From contig JAEZIJ010000147.1 of NCBI GenBank assembly GCA_023436715.1, positions 1 to 62,846 of the forward strand: DNA of 62,846 nucleotides, written 5' to 3'. Below are positions 8,713 through 16,739 of the stretch, one piece after another. Under the pieces are notes generated by a model. The model was not told where the DNA came from, ran no database searches, and saw nothing but the letters and a program-made list of their open reading frames with translations. The position numbers and the translations under genes are program-made. Numbering within the stretch: the first letter of the stretch is position 1; each line of letters begins with the position of its first letter. This DNA is from Acidobacteriota bacterium. Lineage in GTDB: Bacteria; Acidobacteriota; Terriglobia; Bryobacterales; Bryobacteraceae.

Positions 8713-9420
8713 GTGGCCAAGTACAATCGTATTCTGCTGAAACTCAGCGGCCAAGCCCTCGCGGGCGAGGCCAGCTTCGGAGTGGACGCCGCGCGCGTCC
8801 GCGAACTCGCCGCTGAAATCGCCGGGGTCGCCCGTGCGGGCGTCCAACTCGGCGTGGTGGCCGGCGGGGGGAACTTCTTCCGTGGGGTGGCAGCGGCCGC
8901 GAAGAATATGGATCGGGTAACCGCCGACCACATGGGCATGCTGGCCACCGTCATCAATGCCCTCGCGCTACAGGATGCCCTGGAACAACAGGGCATCCAA
9001 ACACGCGTGATGACGGCTATCGAGATGCGCCAGGTTGCCGAGCCGTACATCCGGCGCCGCGCGATCCGCCACCTCGAAAAAGGGCGGGTCGTCCTCTTCG
9101 CCGCCGGTACCTCGAATCCCTACTTCTCTACCGACACCGCCGCCGCGCTTCGCGCCCTCGAAATCCATGCGGAAGTCATCGCCAAAGGCACCCGCGTGGA
9201 CGGCGTCTACGACAAAGACCCTCTGAAGAACAGCGACGCCGTCTTGTTTCCCGAAATCTCGTACGTCGAAGTGCTTTCGAAGGCTTTGGGCGTACTCGAC
9301 GGAACGGCGGTGGCGATGTGCCGAGAAAACCAGCTTCCGATGATCGTCTTCAACCTCAACGCCCATGGCAACATCATGCGCGTTGCCATGGGCGAGCCCA
9401 CGGGCACAGTCATCCGGTAG
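8713..9420 (+). CDS. pyrH: Uridylate kinase (UMP kinase)
   Basis: A protein of 235 residues of the amino-acid-kinase fold. The N-terminal motif is RILLKLSGQAL; a glycine-rich GVVAGGGNFFRG follows, then DHMGMLATVINALALQD and the substrate-region DGVYDKDP. It phosphorylates UMP to UDP with ATP for pyrimidine nucleotide synthesis. The start is GTG at 8713, 24 bases after tsf, which implies co-transcription. Confidence 0.96.
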   Translation: MAKYNRILLKLSGQALAGEASFGVDAARVRELAAEIAGVARAGVQLGVVAGGGNFFRGVAAAAKNMDRVTADHMGMLATVINALALQDALEQQGIQTRVMTAIEMRQVAEPYIRRRAIRHLEKGRVVLFAAGTSNPYFSTDTAAALRALEIHAEVIAKGTRVDGVYDKDPLKNSDAVLFPEISYVEVLSKALGVLDGTAVAMCRENQLPMIVFNLNAHGNIMRVAMGEPTGTVIR

Positions 9421-9468
9421 TATCCAGATATTCCCGCCCGAGATGAGCCCGCCGGATGCAGTCCCCGG

Positions 9469-9474
9469 TATAAT
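9469..9474 (+). promoter_or_regulatory. TATAAT hexamer before frr
   Basis: A perfect -10 hexamer lies 38 bases upstream of the frr ATG and is followed by an AT-rich stretch with AGGAAGGG. No convincing -35 is seen at 16-18 bases, so an internal promoter is only possible. Confidence 0.35.
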
Positions 9475-9512
9475 GCGGATAACGATTGTTTAGTTTTTAT
9501 TAGGAAGGGTTA

Positions 9513-10112
9513 ATGAAACCGGCAAATCCTGCACCAACGAATGCATTCCAATCCGTAAAAGATGTGGAAGCGAACGCGAAGGCGCGCATGGAAAAGGTTC
9601 TCGCCGATCTCCAGTACGCGCTTTCGGTGATTCGAACCGGACGCGCCTCAGTGAGCCTCCTGGATCCGATCAAGGTGGATTATTACGGCAGTCCCACGCC
9701 GTTGAACCAAGTGGCGACCCTGCATGTTCCCGAGCCCTCCCTCATCACGCTGCAGCCTTGGGATGCGTCGCAGATAGGCGCCATCGAGAAGGCGATCCGG
9801 AGCTCCGATCTTGGGCTGAACCCGTCCAACGACGGCAAGCTCATCCGTGTTCCGATTCCCGCACTCACGGCAGAACGGCGGAAAGAGCTTGTCAAGCATC
9901 TGCACGGGATAGCTGAGGACCATCGCGTGAGCGTGCGCAACGTTCGCCGCGACGCGAACGAGGCATCGAAGAAACTGCTGAAAGACAAGCTGATCAGCGA
10001 AGACGACGACCGCCGCGCTCACGATGAGATCCAGAAGATGACCGACAACTACATGCAGAAAGTCGATCAGGTTGCAAAAGCAAAAGAGAAGGAAGTTCTG
10101 GAACTGAAGTAG
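9513..10112 (+). CDS. frr: Ribosome recycling factor
   Basis: A protein of 199 residues. Besides a short N-terminal extension, the sequence carries RRF hallmarks: LSVIRTGRASVSLLDPIKVDYYG, TLHVPEPSLITLQPWD, and the C-terminal three-helix region with VRNVRRDANE and a lysine-rich end. With EF-G it splits post-termination ribosomes. The ATG at 9513 follows AGGAAGGG at good spacing. It ends the rpsB-tsf-pyrH-frr group; a perfect 10-base-pair hairpin follows 11 bases after the stop. Confidence 0.96.
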   Translation: MKPANPAPTNAFQSVKDVEANAKARMEKVLADLQYALSVIRTGRASVSLLDPIKVDYYGSPTPLNQVATLHVPEPSLITLQPWDASQIGAIEKAIRSSDLGLNPSNDGKLIRVPIPALTAERRKELVKHLHGIAEDHRVSVRNVRRDANEASKKLLKDKLISEDDDRRAHDEIQKMTDNYMQKVDQVAKAKEKEVLELK

Positions 10113-10122
10113 ACTCTCCCCC

Positions 10123-10152
10123 GGACGCCAGCTGGACGGAACGCTGGCGTCC
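10123..10152 (+). terminator. Hairpin downstream of frr
   Basis: GGACGCCAGC (10123-10132) and GCTGGCGTCC (10143-10152) form a perfect ten-base-pair stem with a ten-base loop. No T-tract follows, so a Rho-independent end is uncertain, but its place at the operon end fits. Confidence 0.5.
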
Positions 10153-10182
10153 GATTCCCGCCCCGTTCAGGCTCACAGGCAT

Positions 10183-11292
10183 ATGACGAATCGCCGGTTA
10201 TTCGCCGCTCGCCTAGCATCGATGGCCGGTTTCGCCGCTTCGCCGGAGGCGATCCTCGCCCAGCGCGCGCTGCCGGGTCATAACTGGTCGCCGAACACGG
10301 TCTGGCTGAACGCTAACGAAAACCCCGATGGGCCTCCGGCAGGCGCAATCGAAGCGATGCGCCGCGTGGCTCCGGACACCTGGCGGTATCACTTCCCCGA
10401 GTTCCGTGAGTTCGATCGAACGGTGGCGCGCAGCGAGCAGCTTTCGCCGGATCAGATCGTGGTAGGCGCCGGTTCCACCGAGGTGCTGAATTTGGCCGTG
10501 ATGCTGTTCACTTCAGCAAGCCGGCCGCTGATCGCGGCGGACCCGACATTCGAAGTACCTGGCGATGTTGCGGCCGCGCTCGGGCATCCTGTTATTCGCG
10601 TGCCGCTCACCTCGACGTATGCGGCGGACGTGAAGCGCATGGCGGCGGAAGCCGCGCGGGCCGGAGGCGGCCTGATCTACATCTCGAACCCCAACAATCC
10701 CACTTCGTCGATGACGGCCCATGAGGACCTGGCCTGGCTGGTCTCGAACCTCCCGCGCAACACGATCGCTCTGATTGACGAGGCTTACCTGCATTTCGTC
10801 GATGGCTACGAAGCGCAATCCGCGCTGCGGTGGGTGCGCGAGGGTAAGGACGTCATCGTGGCCAGGACGTTTTCGAAGATTTATGGGATGGCGGCGCTGA
10901 GGGTCGGGTTCGCGTGCGGCAAACCAGACCTGGTGGGGCAGATGAGGCCGTACCGGGGCAGCGCGATTTCCATCCTGAGCGCGCGTGCGGTGGAGGCGGC
11001 GCTGGCCGACGGAGCGAAGTTGATCGCCGAGCGGCGTTCCCGGCTTGCCAGAATCCGCGGCGAACTCTGTGATTGGCTAGACAAGCGCAAGCTTCGCTAC
11101 ATCAAGCCGTACGCGAATTTCGTGATGATCGAGGTGGGTCCCAATCTGCGCCAGATTGGGGCGGCGATGGCACGGAGGGATATTGCGGTGGGACGGCCTT
11201 TTCCGCCGCTCGACACCATGATGCGCGTGACGATAGGCACGGAACGCGACATGGCGCGATTCAGAGAGGCATTCGCGGCAGTGGCCCTGTAG
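10183..11292 (+). CDS. Exported HisC-like aminotransferase (class I/II, PLP-dependent)
   Basis: A protein of 369 residues with the fold-type I aminotransferase signature: NANENPDGPP, GAGSTEVL, YISNPNNPTSS, the LIDEAYLHF cofactor-contact segment and the Schiff-base lysine in ARTFSKIYGMAALRVGF (Lys232). The closest family by eye is histidinol-phosphate aminotransferase. The N-terminus contains an NRRLF twin-arginine-like motif followed by a hydrophobic stretch and an alanine-rich region ending near AILAQ, which suggests Tat export of the folded holoenzyme. An exported version is unlikely to be the housekeeping HisC, so the substrate is unknown. It is not clustered with histidine genes. Confidence 0.8.
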   Translation: MTNRRLFAARLASMAGFAASPEAILAQRALPGHNWSPNTVWLNANENPDGPPAGAIEAMRRVAPDTWRYHFPEFREFDRTVARSEQLSPDQIVVGAGSTEVLNLAVMLFTSASRPLIAADPTFEVPGDVAAALGHPVIRVPLTSTYAADVKRMAAEAARAGGGLIYISNPNNPTSSMTAHEDLAWLVSNLPRNTIALIDEAYLHFVDGYEAQSALRWVREGKDVIVARTFSKIYGMAALRVGFACGKPDLVGQMRPYRGSAISILSARAVEAALADGAKLIAERRSRLARIRGELCDWLDKRKLRYIKPYANFVMIEVGPNLRQIGAAMARRDIAVGRPFPPLDTMMRVTIGTERDMARFREAFAAVAL

Positions 11293-11315
11293 GGCCGGGC
11301 ATTGCTGCTCCCGTG

Positions 11316-11398
11316 TGAAAGAATCCTGGGGACACGCCTGGGTCCCTGGATGCAACCGATTGGCCGTATCCAGCCCGGAGTGTCCCCGTATTCTTTCA
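11316..11398. repeat. REP-like inverted repeat (TGAAAGAAT...GGGGACAC family)
   Basis: A left arm beginning TGAAAGAAT and ending GGGGACAC (11316-11335) is complementary, with a small bulge, to the right arm 11380-11398. An inner CTGGAT/ATCCAG pair lies between them. It sits exactly between two convergent genes, so it may double as a bidirectional terminator. The GGGGACAC-containing palindrome resembles REP elements that are mobilised by RAYT-type transposases; none is in the window. Confidence 0.7.
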
Positions 11399-11403
11399 GA
11401 TCC

Positions 11404-11721
11404 TTACCAGCGCGGTTCGCGGCGAGGACGACCGGAACCCCCGCGGCCCGAACCGCCCCGAAATGCCGGGCGTTCCGCCCTGGGACGTGCCACGTTGACC
11501 GTAATCGCTCGGCCTTTGAGTTCTGCTCCGTTCAGTGCCGCAATGGCGCGCTCCGCTTCGGCATCATTGGCCATTTCCACGAACCCGAAGCCCCGGGCCT
11601 GACCGGTCTCACGATCGGTGACGATGCTGGCGCGTTCCACGGTTCCGAATTGCTCAAACAGGCCACGAATGTCGTCTTCGCCGGCCCCGTAGCTGAGATT
11701 TCCTACAAAAATGTTGGTCAT
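11404..11721 (-). CDS. RNA-binding protein with a single RRM domain
   Basis: A protein of 105 residues. RNP2 (IFVGNL, residues 4-9) and RNP1 (RGFGFVEM, about 43-50) mark an RRM fold across residues 3-80. A basic arginine/glycine-rich tail follows (RGGSGRGGSGRPRREPR). Bacterial proteins of this type bind single-stranded RNA and are often cold-inducible. The ATG at 11721 is preceded by AAGGAAAAAGGAAA. An extended -10 promoter lies about 95 bases upstream, giving an untranslated leader that may be regulatory. It is convergent with the aminotransferase gene. Confidence 0.92.
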   Translation of the reverse strand: MTNIFVGNLSYGAGEDDIRGLFEQFGTVERASIVTDRETGQARGFGFVEMANDAEAERAIAALNGAELKGRAITVNVARPRAERPAFRGGSGRGGSGRPRREPRW

Positions 11722-11818
11722 TTTCCTTTTTCCTTGGTGATTTGAAAGAAGCTAATCGGGACGGACAGAAACACGACGTTGGTCAGCCAGATTGGCGGGT
11801 CGATCAAATACTTCTCCG

Positions 11819-11827
11819 AGTATAGCA
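11819..11827 (-). promoter_or_regulatory. Extended -10 promoter of the RRM protein gene
   Basis: Read on the minus strand the sequence is TGCTATACT, an extended -10 element with TATACT. The -35 region is T-rich but not consensus. Transcription would start near 11812 and give a leader of about 90 bases. Confidence 0.45.
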
Positions 11828-11894
11828 GACGGCGCACGCGCAAAAAGTACACTCGCACGTGTCGCAAAAGCCCGCACCGTGTGTCACGATTTCC

Positions 11895-11981
11895 CTAGCG
11901 CTCGACCTTGGGAGGCGAGGAAACCATTGATAACAGCAGGCCAAATATCACCAGCATCGCGAGAATCCCGGCTATGAACAT
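11895..11981 (-). CDS. Candidate single-pass membrane peptide of 28 residues
   Basis: An ATG-to-TAG frame encodes MFIAGILAMLVIFGLLLSM followed by a short polar tail with SSPPKVER. The profile is one transmembrane helix and a charged cytoplasmic or periplasmic end, similar in size to KdpF-type peptides but without a convincing match. It lies 51 bases past leuS, beyond a hairpin. No clear ribosome binding site is visible. The evidence is only the coherent hydrophobic profile, so it may be chance. Confidence 0.3.
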   Translation of the reverse strand: MFIAGILAMLVIFGLLLSMVSSPPKVER

Positions 11982-11988
11982 GTGGCAA

Positions 11989-12025
11989 CCCCCGAACGCA
12001 TGTCCGGGTAGATGCAATTCGGGGG
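11989..12025 (-). terminator. Hairpin immediately downstream of leuS
   Basis: CCCCCGAA (11989-11996) pairs with TTCGGGGG (12018-12025), with an inner GCAT/ATGC pair. It starts seven bases after the leuS stop. A T-tract is absent on the minus strand. Confidence 0.5.
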
Positions 12026-12032
12026 CCAGAGG

Positions 12033-14483
12033 TTACCCTTTAACAACCACGTTCACGAGCTTGTCCGGCACTACGATCATTTTGACGATCTGCTTGCCTT
12101 GGATGAACTGCTGGACCTTTTCATCGGCGCGCGCCATCCGCTCCAAGTCCTCGTTCGAAGTGCCGAAGGCGGCATAGATGCGGCTGCGCAGCTTGCCGTT
12201 GACCTGAACCGGGATTTCGGCTTCCTCGTCGCGCGCAAGTTCAGGATCGTAGCAGGGCCAGGATTGGTGGAACACCTGCCCGTCGCGGCCGAGTTCGGTC
12301 CACATCTCCTGGGTCGCGTAGGGAATGAACGGCGCGAGCATGAGCACCACTTTCTCCAGGATCTGGGAGAGTGCGGGCCCGGAGAGATCCGCCTCTATCG
12401 GATAGAGCACGTTCATCAACTCCATCACGGCCGCGATGGAAGTATTGAAGTGCCAGCGGGAATCGAAATCCTCGGTGACCTTCTTGACGGTCTGGTGCAG
12501 CTTCCGGAGAGCCTTGAGGTCGGCACCGGTCTGTTCCCCGCCCTGCCTCGACTTTTCCGCGTTGCGGGTTACGAAACGGAACACGCGGCTGATGAAGCGG
12601 TACATGCCGTCGACGCCGGCGTCCTGCCACTCGAGGTCCTTTTCGGGCGGAGCGGCGAACAGGACGAACAGGCGGCCGGTGTCAGCGCCGTACTTCTCGG
12701 CCATGTAGTCCGCGCCCACCACGTTGCCCTTGCTCTTGGACATCTTTGCGCCGTCCTTCACCACCATGCCCTGCGTGAAAAGGCGCGTGACCGGCTCGTC
12801 ATTCTGCACCAGCCCGAGGTCGCGCATCACTTTCGTGAAGAACCGCGAATAGACCAGGTGCAGGATGGCGTGTTCGACGCCGCCGATGTACTGATCGATG
12901 GGGAACCAGTAGGCGATCTTGCCGGAATCGTACGGTGCTTTCGAGTTGTGGGCGTCGCAGTAACGGTAAAAGTACCAGGAGGAATCCATGAACGTGTCCA
13001 TGGTGTCGCTCTCGCGACGGGCAGCGCCGCCGCAGCACGGGCACTTGACGTTCATGAACTCGGGCACGCTTTCGAGCGGGGAGCGTCCGGTTCCCGTGAT
13101 CTTCACGTTCAGAGGCAGCACTACGGGCAACTGGTCCTCGGGGACCGGCACGACGCCACAACGCTCGCAGTGGATCACCGGGATCGGCGTGCCCCAATAG
13201 CGCTGGCGCGAGATACCCCAGTCGCGGATGCGGTAGGTAACGGCGGCTTTCCCGAAGCCCTCGGCCTCGGCCTTGGTCGACATGCGGCGCCGGGCCTCTT
13301 CGCTCGCCAGGCCGGTAAACTCGCCGGAATTCTCCAGAATTCCGTCGTCCGGGAACGCCGTTTCCATGGCTGCTTCTTCGGCCAGCGTGCCGTCAACCGG
13401 CCGGATCACCGGCCAGACCGGGATGCCGTACTTGCGGCAGAACTCGAAGTCGCGCGGATCGTGCGCCGGCACGGCCATGATGGCGCCCGTGCCGTACTCG
13501 AGCAGGACGAAGTTGCCGACCCAGATCGGGATGCGCTGCCCGCCGAACGGGTTGATGGCGTAGTGGCCGGTGAAGAAGCCCGATTTTTCCAGATCGCCCG
13601 GGTCCTTGCGCTGCTGGATTTCGACCATCTCCCTGAGGCGGGTGCGGTCCCGATCGCCAACCAGTTCGGCAGCGAGCGGGTGCGCCGGGGCGACGATGAC
13701 GCAGGTGGCGCCGTAGATGGTGTCCACGCGGGTGGTGAACACGCGGATCGGCTTGCCCGAGCCTTCCAGCTTGAAGTCGATCTCGGCACCCTCGGAGCGG
13801 CCGATCCAGTTGCGCTGCATTTGCAGCACGCGGTCGGGCCAGCCGCCCTCGAGCTTATCGATATCCGCCAGCAGTTCCTCGGCGTAAGCCGTGATCTTGA
13901 AGAACCACTGCTCCAGTTCGCGTTGTTCGACAGGCGTGGTTTCGTGACGCCAGCAGCAGCCGTCCACCACCTGCTCGTTTGCCAGCACGGTGGCGCACTC
14001 GGGGCACCAGTTCACGCGCGACTTCTTGCGGAAAGCCAGGCCGCGCTCCAGCATCTTCAGGAAGAACCACTGGTTCCAGCGGTAGTAGTCCGGCTCGCAG
14101 GTGGAGACTTCGCGATCCCAGTCATAGCTGAACGCGTACCGGTGATGCGTCTTCTTCATCTCGGCGATGTTGGAGAGCGTCCAGTCCCGCGGGTGGAGAC
14201 CGCGCTTGATCGCCGCGTTTTCAGCCGGAAGTCCGAAGGCATCCCATCCCATGGGATGAAGCACATTGAACCCGCGCATCCACTTGTAGCGGGCGAGCGC
14301 GTCGCCGATGGTGTAGTTCCGCAGATGGCCCATGTGGAGCGTGCCGCTCGGGTAAGGCAGCATCTCCAGCACGTAGTATTTGGGCTTGGAGGAGTTCTCC
14401 TCGGCCTTGTAGAGCGGCTCGCGCTCCCATTGCGTCATCCACTTCAGTTCGATGGCTTTGTGGTCGTAGTTCTTTTCCGGCAT
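12033..14483 (-). CDS. leuS: Leucyl-tRNA synthetase
   Basis: A protein of 816 residues. The class I signatures are the HIGH equivalent HMGH within PYPSGTLHMGHLRNYTIGD and KMSKSKGN. The connective/editing domain has a TTRVDTIYGATCV segment, and zinc-type cysteines are present (NWCPECATV, CERCG, CPCCGG). It charges tRNA-Leu. The ATG at 14483 gives the family N-terminus (YDHKAIELKWMTQWE); the frame is open further upstream but those residues are arginine-rich and unlike LeuS. The gene overlaps the end of nfo by 40 bases, so the two are co-transcribed. Confidence 0.96.
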   Translation of the reverse strand: MPEKNYDHKAIELKWMTQWEREPLYKAEENSSKPKYYVLEMLPYPSGTLHMGHLRNYTIGDALARYKWMRGFNVLHPMGWDAFGLPAENAAIKRGLHPRDWTLSNIAEMKKTHHRYAFSYDWDREVSTCEPDYYRWNQWFFLKMLERGLAFRKKSRVNWCPECATVLANEQVVDGCCWRHETTPVEQRELEQWFFKITAYAEELLADIDKLEGGWPDRVLQMQRNWIGRSEGAEIDFKLEGSGKPIRVFTTRVDTIYGATCVIVAPAHPLAAELVGDRDRTRLREMVEIQQRKDPGDLEKSGFFTGHYAINPFGGQRIPIWVGNFVLLEYGTGAIMAVPAHDPRDFEFCRKYGIPVWPVIRPVDGTLAEEAAMETAFPDDGILENSGEFTGLASEEARRRMSTKAEAEGFGKAAVTYRIRDWGISRQRYWGTPIPVIHCERCGVVPVPEDQLPVVLPLNVKITGTGRSPLESVPEFMNVKCPCCGGAARRESDTMDTFMDSSWYFYRYCDAHNSKAPYDSGKIAYWFPIDQYIGGVEHAILHLVYSRFFTKVMRDLGLVQNDEPVTRLFTQGMVVKDGAKMSKSKGNVVGADYMAEKYGADTGRLFVLFAAPPEKDLEWQDAGVDGMYRFISRVFRFVTRNAEKSRQGGEQTGADLKALRKLHQTVKKVTEDFDSRWHFNTSIAAVMELMNVLYPIEADLSGPALSQILEKVVLMLAPFIPYATQEMWTELGRDGQVFHQSWPCYDPELARDEEAEIPVQVNGKLRSRIYAAFGTSNEDLERMARADEKVQQFIQGKQIVKMIVVPDKLVNVVVKG

Positions 14484-15322
14484 AGGCTCTTCAGTGTTTC
14501 CATGTTGCGGCGGTCGTCGCTTTCGCGGTCGCGCGGCGTCTCGAGAATAAACGGCTTGGTTCGCAGTTTCGGATGCGCCAGGATGCGGCGGAATCCTTCC
14601 GCGCCGATGCACCCTTCTCCTATGTGCTGATGGCGGTCCACGCGGGAGCCGAGCGGTGTTTTCGAATCATTGGCGTGGAACACGCGCACGTTTTCGAGGC
14701 CGAGCACCTGTTCCGCCTGCCGCACGGTTTCGCGCAGCCCCCGCTCGCTCGCCAGGTCGTAGCCCGAGGCCAGACAGTGCGCCGTATCGAGACAGAAACC
14801 GATCCCGACGCCTGCGTAGTTCGCCGCCACTTCCCGCATGACCCGCAGTTCCTCGAAGCAGCCGCCGAGCTTCGTTCCACCGCCCGTTGTGTTCTCGATC
14901 AACAGCATCAGCCGCTTCACCTTGATACCGTCCACCGCCGACCTCAGCGATTCCGCCAGGGTAGCGATTCCCCGTTCGAGGCCCTGGCCGCCGTAACTGC
15001 CCGGATGCGCGACCAGGTACTCCGCTTCGATGGTCAGCGCCCGCCGCACCTCGCCGCGAAAGGCCTCGATCGACAGCTCGCGGATTTTCGGGTCCTCCGC
15101 AGCAAGGTTGATCAGGTAATTGTCGTGGATCACCAGCGGGGTTAAATCGAAACGCTCCCGCGCTGCCGCGAGCTTTCGAACCTCTTGCGGATCCGGCTCG
15201 CAAGCACGCCACATTCTAGGACTGGCCGAGAAGATCTGAAACGTGTTGGCGCCTAGTTCGGCGGCCTTCAATGCAGCTCTTTCAAGCGAACCCGCGATGG
15301 AAGTATGAATTCCGATCCGCAG
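14444..15322 (-). CDS. nfo: Deoxyribonuclease IV (AP endonuclease, Nfo family)
   Basis: A TIM-barrel protein of 292 residues from the proposed start. It has Nfo/EndoIV metal-site motifs: IGIHTSIAG, VAHPGSYGG, LLIENT, GFCLDTAHCLASGYD, HANDSKTPLGSRVDRHQHIGEG and FILETP. It would cut DNA at abasic sites in base excision repair. The start is problematic. The only ATG/GTG/TTG upstream in frame is GTG at 15388, inside a palindromic repeat. Family alignment by eye favours CTG at 15322, which has TACCAT (15329-15334) six bases upstream, as in other leaderless starts here. A CT dinucleotide duplication near the start (ATGAAACTCTG) is the alternative. It overlaps leuS. Confidence 0.88.
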   Translation of the reverse strand: MRIGIHTSIAGSLERAALKAAELGANTFQIFSASPRMWRACEPDPQEVRKLAAARERFDLTPLVIHDNYLINLAAEDPKIRELSIEAFRGEVRRALTIEAEYLVAHPGSYGGQGLERGIATLAESLRSAVDGIKVKRLMLLIENTTGGGTKLGGCFEELRVMREVAANYAGVGIGFCLDTAHCLASGYDLASERGLRETVRQAEQVLGLENVRVFHANDSKTPLGSRVDRHQHIGEGCIGAEGFRRILAHPKLRTKPFILETPRDRESDDRRNMETLKSLCRKRTTTTKPSN

Positions 15323-15363
15323 AGTTTCATGGTAACAGACAGCGTGTGTTACCGGCCGAGCGC

Positions 15364-15383
15364 GGGCCGGGCATGCCCGGCCC
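15364..15383. repeat. GCATGC-centred 20-base palindrome, copy 1
   Basis: A perfect palindrome with arms GGGCCGGGCA and TGCCCGGCCC. Similar palindromes occur at 46814-46833 (perfect) and in degenerate form at about 44625-44650, 46766-46785 and 55063-55100. Confidence 0.75.
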
Positions 15384-15421
15384 TCCACGCCGAACAGCAG
15401 ATGTGTCGCGCACTGTTTCGG

Positions 15422-16384
15422 CTAAGAATAGAAGTTCCTCTCCCAGACATGCTTTCTTGCCATCTGCAGGGTCGATGAATCGAGCGGCCCGAGGCTGGAT
15501 GCCTCACAATTGGACACAACATTCCGGACCCTCCGCATCCCGGGTATAACGGTGGAAACCGCCGGGTGCGAGAGGCAGAACCGCAGAGCGGTCTGGGGCA
15601 GATTGGCGTCGCCCAGGTCGCGCTGGAGCGCCGAAACGTGCTCCACCACCTGCTTCTTGCGGTCACCGCGGAAGTAGAAGGCGCGGAACTCCTTGGGATC
15701 GAACTCAGTATCCTCACGGATAGTCCCGGTCAGCGAGCCCTCGTCGAGCGGAACGCGGGCCAGCACCCCGATGTTCCGCTCCAGGCAGAGCGGGAACAGG
15801 TTGCGCTCGGGGGACTGGTCGAAGATGTTGTAGATGACCTGGACGGTATCGATCAGTCCGGTCTTGATGAGGCCGAGAGCCGAATCGGGCTGGTGGTCGT
15901 TGATGGAGACGCCGAAGGCGCAGATTTTGCCGGACCGTTTGAGGTCCTCGGCCGCACGGCGCCAGTCGTCGTGTTCCAGCCATTCCGGGTTCCAGACGTG
16001 GAGTTGCTGGAGGTCGATCCGCTCGAGCCCGAGGTTCTTCAGGCTCTGCTCGGTCGATTTCACGATGTAATCGTACGGGAATACTTTTTCGATGCCGATG
16101 CCGGGCCGCGCCGGCCAGAGCTGGTTTTTGGGCGGCACCTTCGTGGCAACGAAAATCTTCTTACCCGCCTCGCGCACCAGACGGCCGACCAGGACCTCGC
16201 TGTGGCCTTCGCCGTAAGCCAGTGCGGTATCGATGAAGTTCAGCCCGAGTTCAATGGCCTTGTGCAGGGCTGCCACGGACTCGTCGTCCGTCGCGCCCCG
16301 CCACTGAATGCCGCCGATGCCCCAGGCGCCGTAACCGATCTCACTGATTTCCCAATTTGTTCTGCCGAGTTTTCGATAGCGCAT
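15422..16384 (-). CDS. Aldo/keto reductase
   Basis: A protein of 320 residues of the AKR (beta/alpha)8 fold. The N-terminal pattern is YRKLGRTNWEISEIGYGAWGIGG, and the catalytic Asp/Tyr appear in NFIDTALAYGEGHSE (D and Y of the tetrad), with ATKVPP supplying the lysine. The C-terminal NADPH-binding part includes HPAVSTVIPGMR. It is predicted to be cytoplasmic and NADPH-dependent with unknown carbonyl substrate. The ATG at 16384 gives the family start; the longer open frame upstream runs through palindromic repeats and is rejected. No operon partner. Confidence 0.9.
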   Translation of the reverse strand: MRYRKLGRTNWEISEIGYGAWGIGGIQWRGATDDESVAALHKAIELGLNFIDTALAYGEGHSEVLVGRLVREAGKKIFVATKVPPKNQLWPARPGIGIEKVFPYDYIVKSTEQSLKNLGLERIDLQQLHVWNPEWLEHDDWRRAAEDLKRSGKICAFGVSINDHQPDSALGLIKTGLIDTVQVIYNIFDQSPERNLFPLCLERNIGVLARVPLDEGSLTGTIREDTEFDPKEFRAFYFRGDRKKQVVEHVSALQRDLGDANLPQTALRFCLSHPAVSTVIPGMRRVRNVVSNCEASSLGPLDSSTLQMARKHVWERNFYS

Positions 16385-16739
16385 AATAGGTTGTAGACCC
16401 AAGACTGATTGTGCAGCACGGAGCGTGGCACTTACAACCCGGGTACACAACCAGCCAGACGCTTGCAGCCCGGCAGGGGCTAAAGCCCGTGGCTCGGAGG
16501 AGCTTTGCGGCACGGCTAAAGCCGTGCCCTGATACAAGGCCCAAGCCGTGGAGAGGACGGTAGCGGCCAGCAGGGGCTGAGCCGTGCCCTGATACAAGGC
16601 TCAAGCCGCGGACTTCCACTTGCCTGAAGCCCTGGGTTTGACACTCCATTATCCCGGCTTATATACTGAAACTTCTGGAGTTTGATCTCGAAGCCAGGAT
16701 TGTGCTTGCGAGCGCCTCTCTTCCGGGTCGGAAAGCAAA
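16385..16739. repeat. 355-base interval with CTAAAGCC-type palindromes and the rpmH promoter
   Basis: No protein gene. It contains a perfect palindrome with arms GGCACGGCTA and TAGCCGTGCC, allowing for its central A (16509-16528), followed by CTGATAC. A degenerate second copy (about 16570-16600) and a CAGGGGCTAAAGCCC unit (about 16475-16490) are also present. The same family recurs before mnmE at 19850-20098. The promoter of the rpmH operon follows at 16638-16667. No DnaA box or tRNA was seen. Confidence 0.75.
16638..16667 (+). promoter_or_regulatory. sigma70-type promoter of the rpmH-rnpA-yidD-yidC-jag operon
   Basis: TTGACA (16638-16643) and TATACT (16662-16667) are separated by 18 bases. 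The transcript would begin near 16674, giving rpmH a leader of about 65 bases. Confidence 0.8.

Larger units (their letters stand above)
11722..12032. other. 311-base interval between the RRM gene and leuS
   Basis: No large gene. It contains the RRM gene leader and its extended -10 promoter (11819-11827), a possible 28-codon membrane peptide (11895-11981, minus) and a hairpin just after the leuS stop (11989-12025). The remainder, including the stretch 11828-11894, shows nothing I can name. Confidence 0.6.

Noticed and set aside
12012..14630. An 872-codon open frame on the plus strand opposite leuS
   Set aside because: It mirrors leuS codon structure in a GC-rich gene, contains no recognisable domain, and leuS on the other strand is unambiguous.
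16385..16597. 71-residue N-terminal extension of the aldo/keto reductase at 15.4-16.4 kb
   Set aside because: It is translated from palindromic repeats; the family start MRYRKLGRT lies at 16384.
16385..16739. Replication origin near rpmH
   Set aside because: No TTATCCACA-type DnaA boxes, no dnaA gene and no AT-rich unwinding region were found; the interval is made of palindromic repeats and a promoter.
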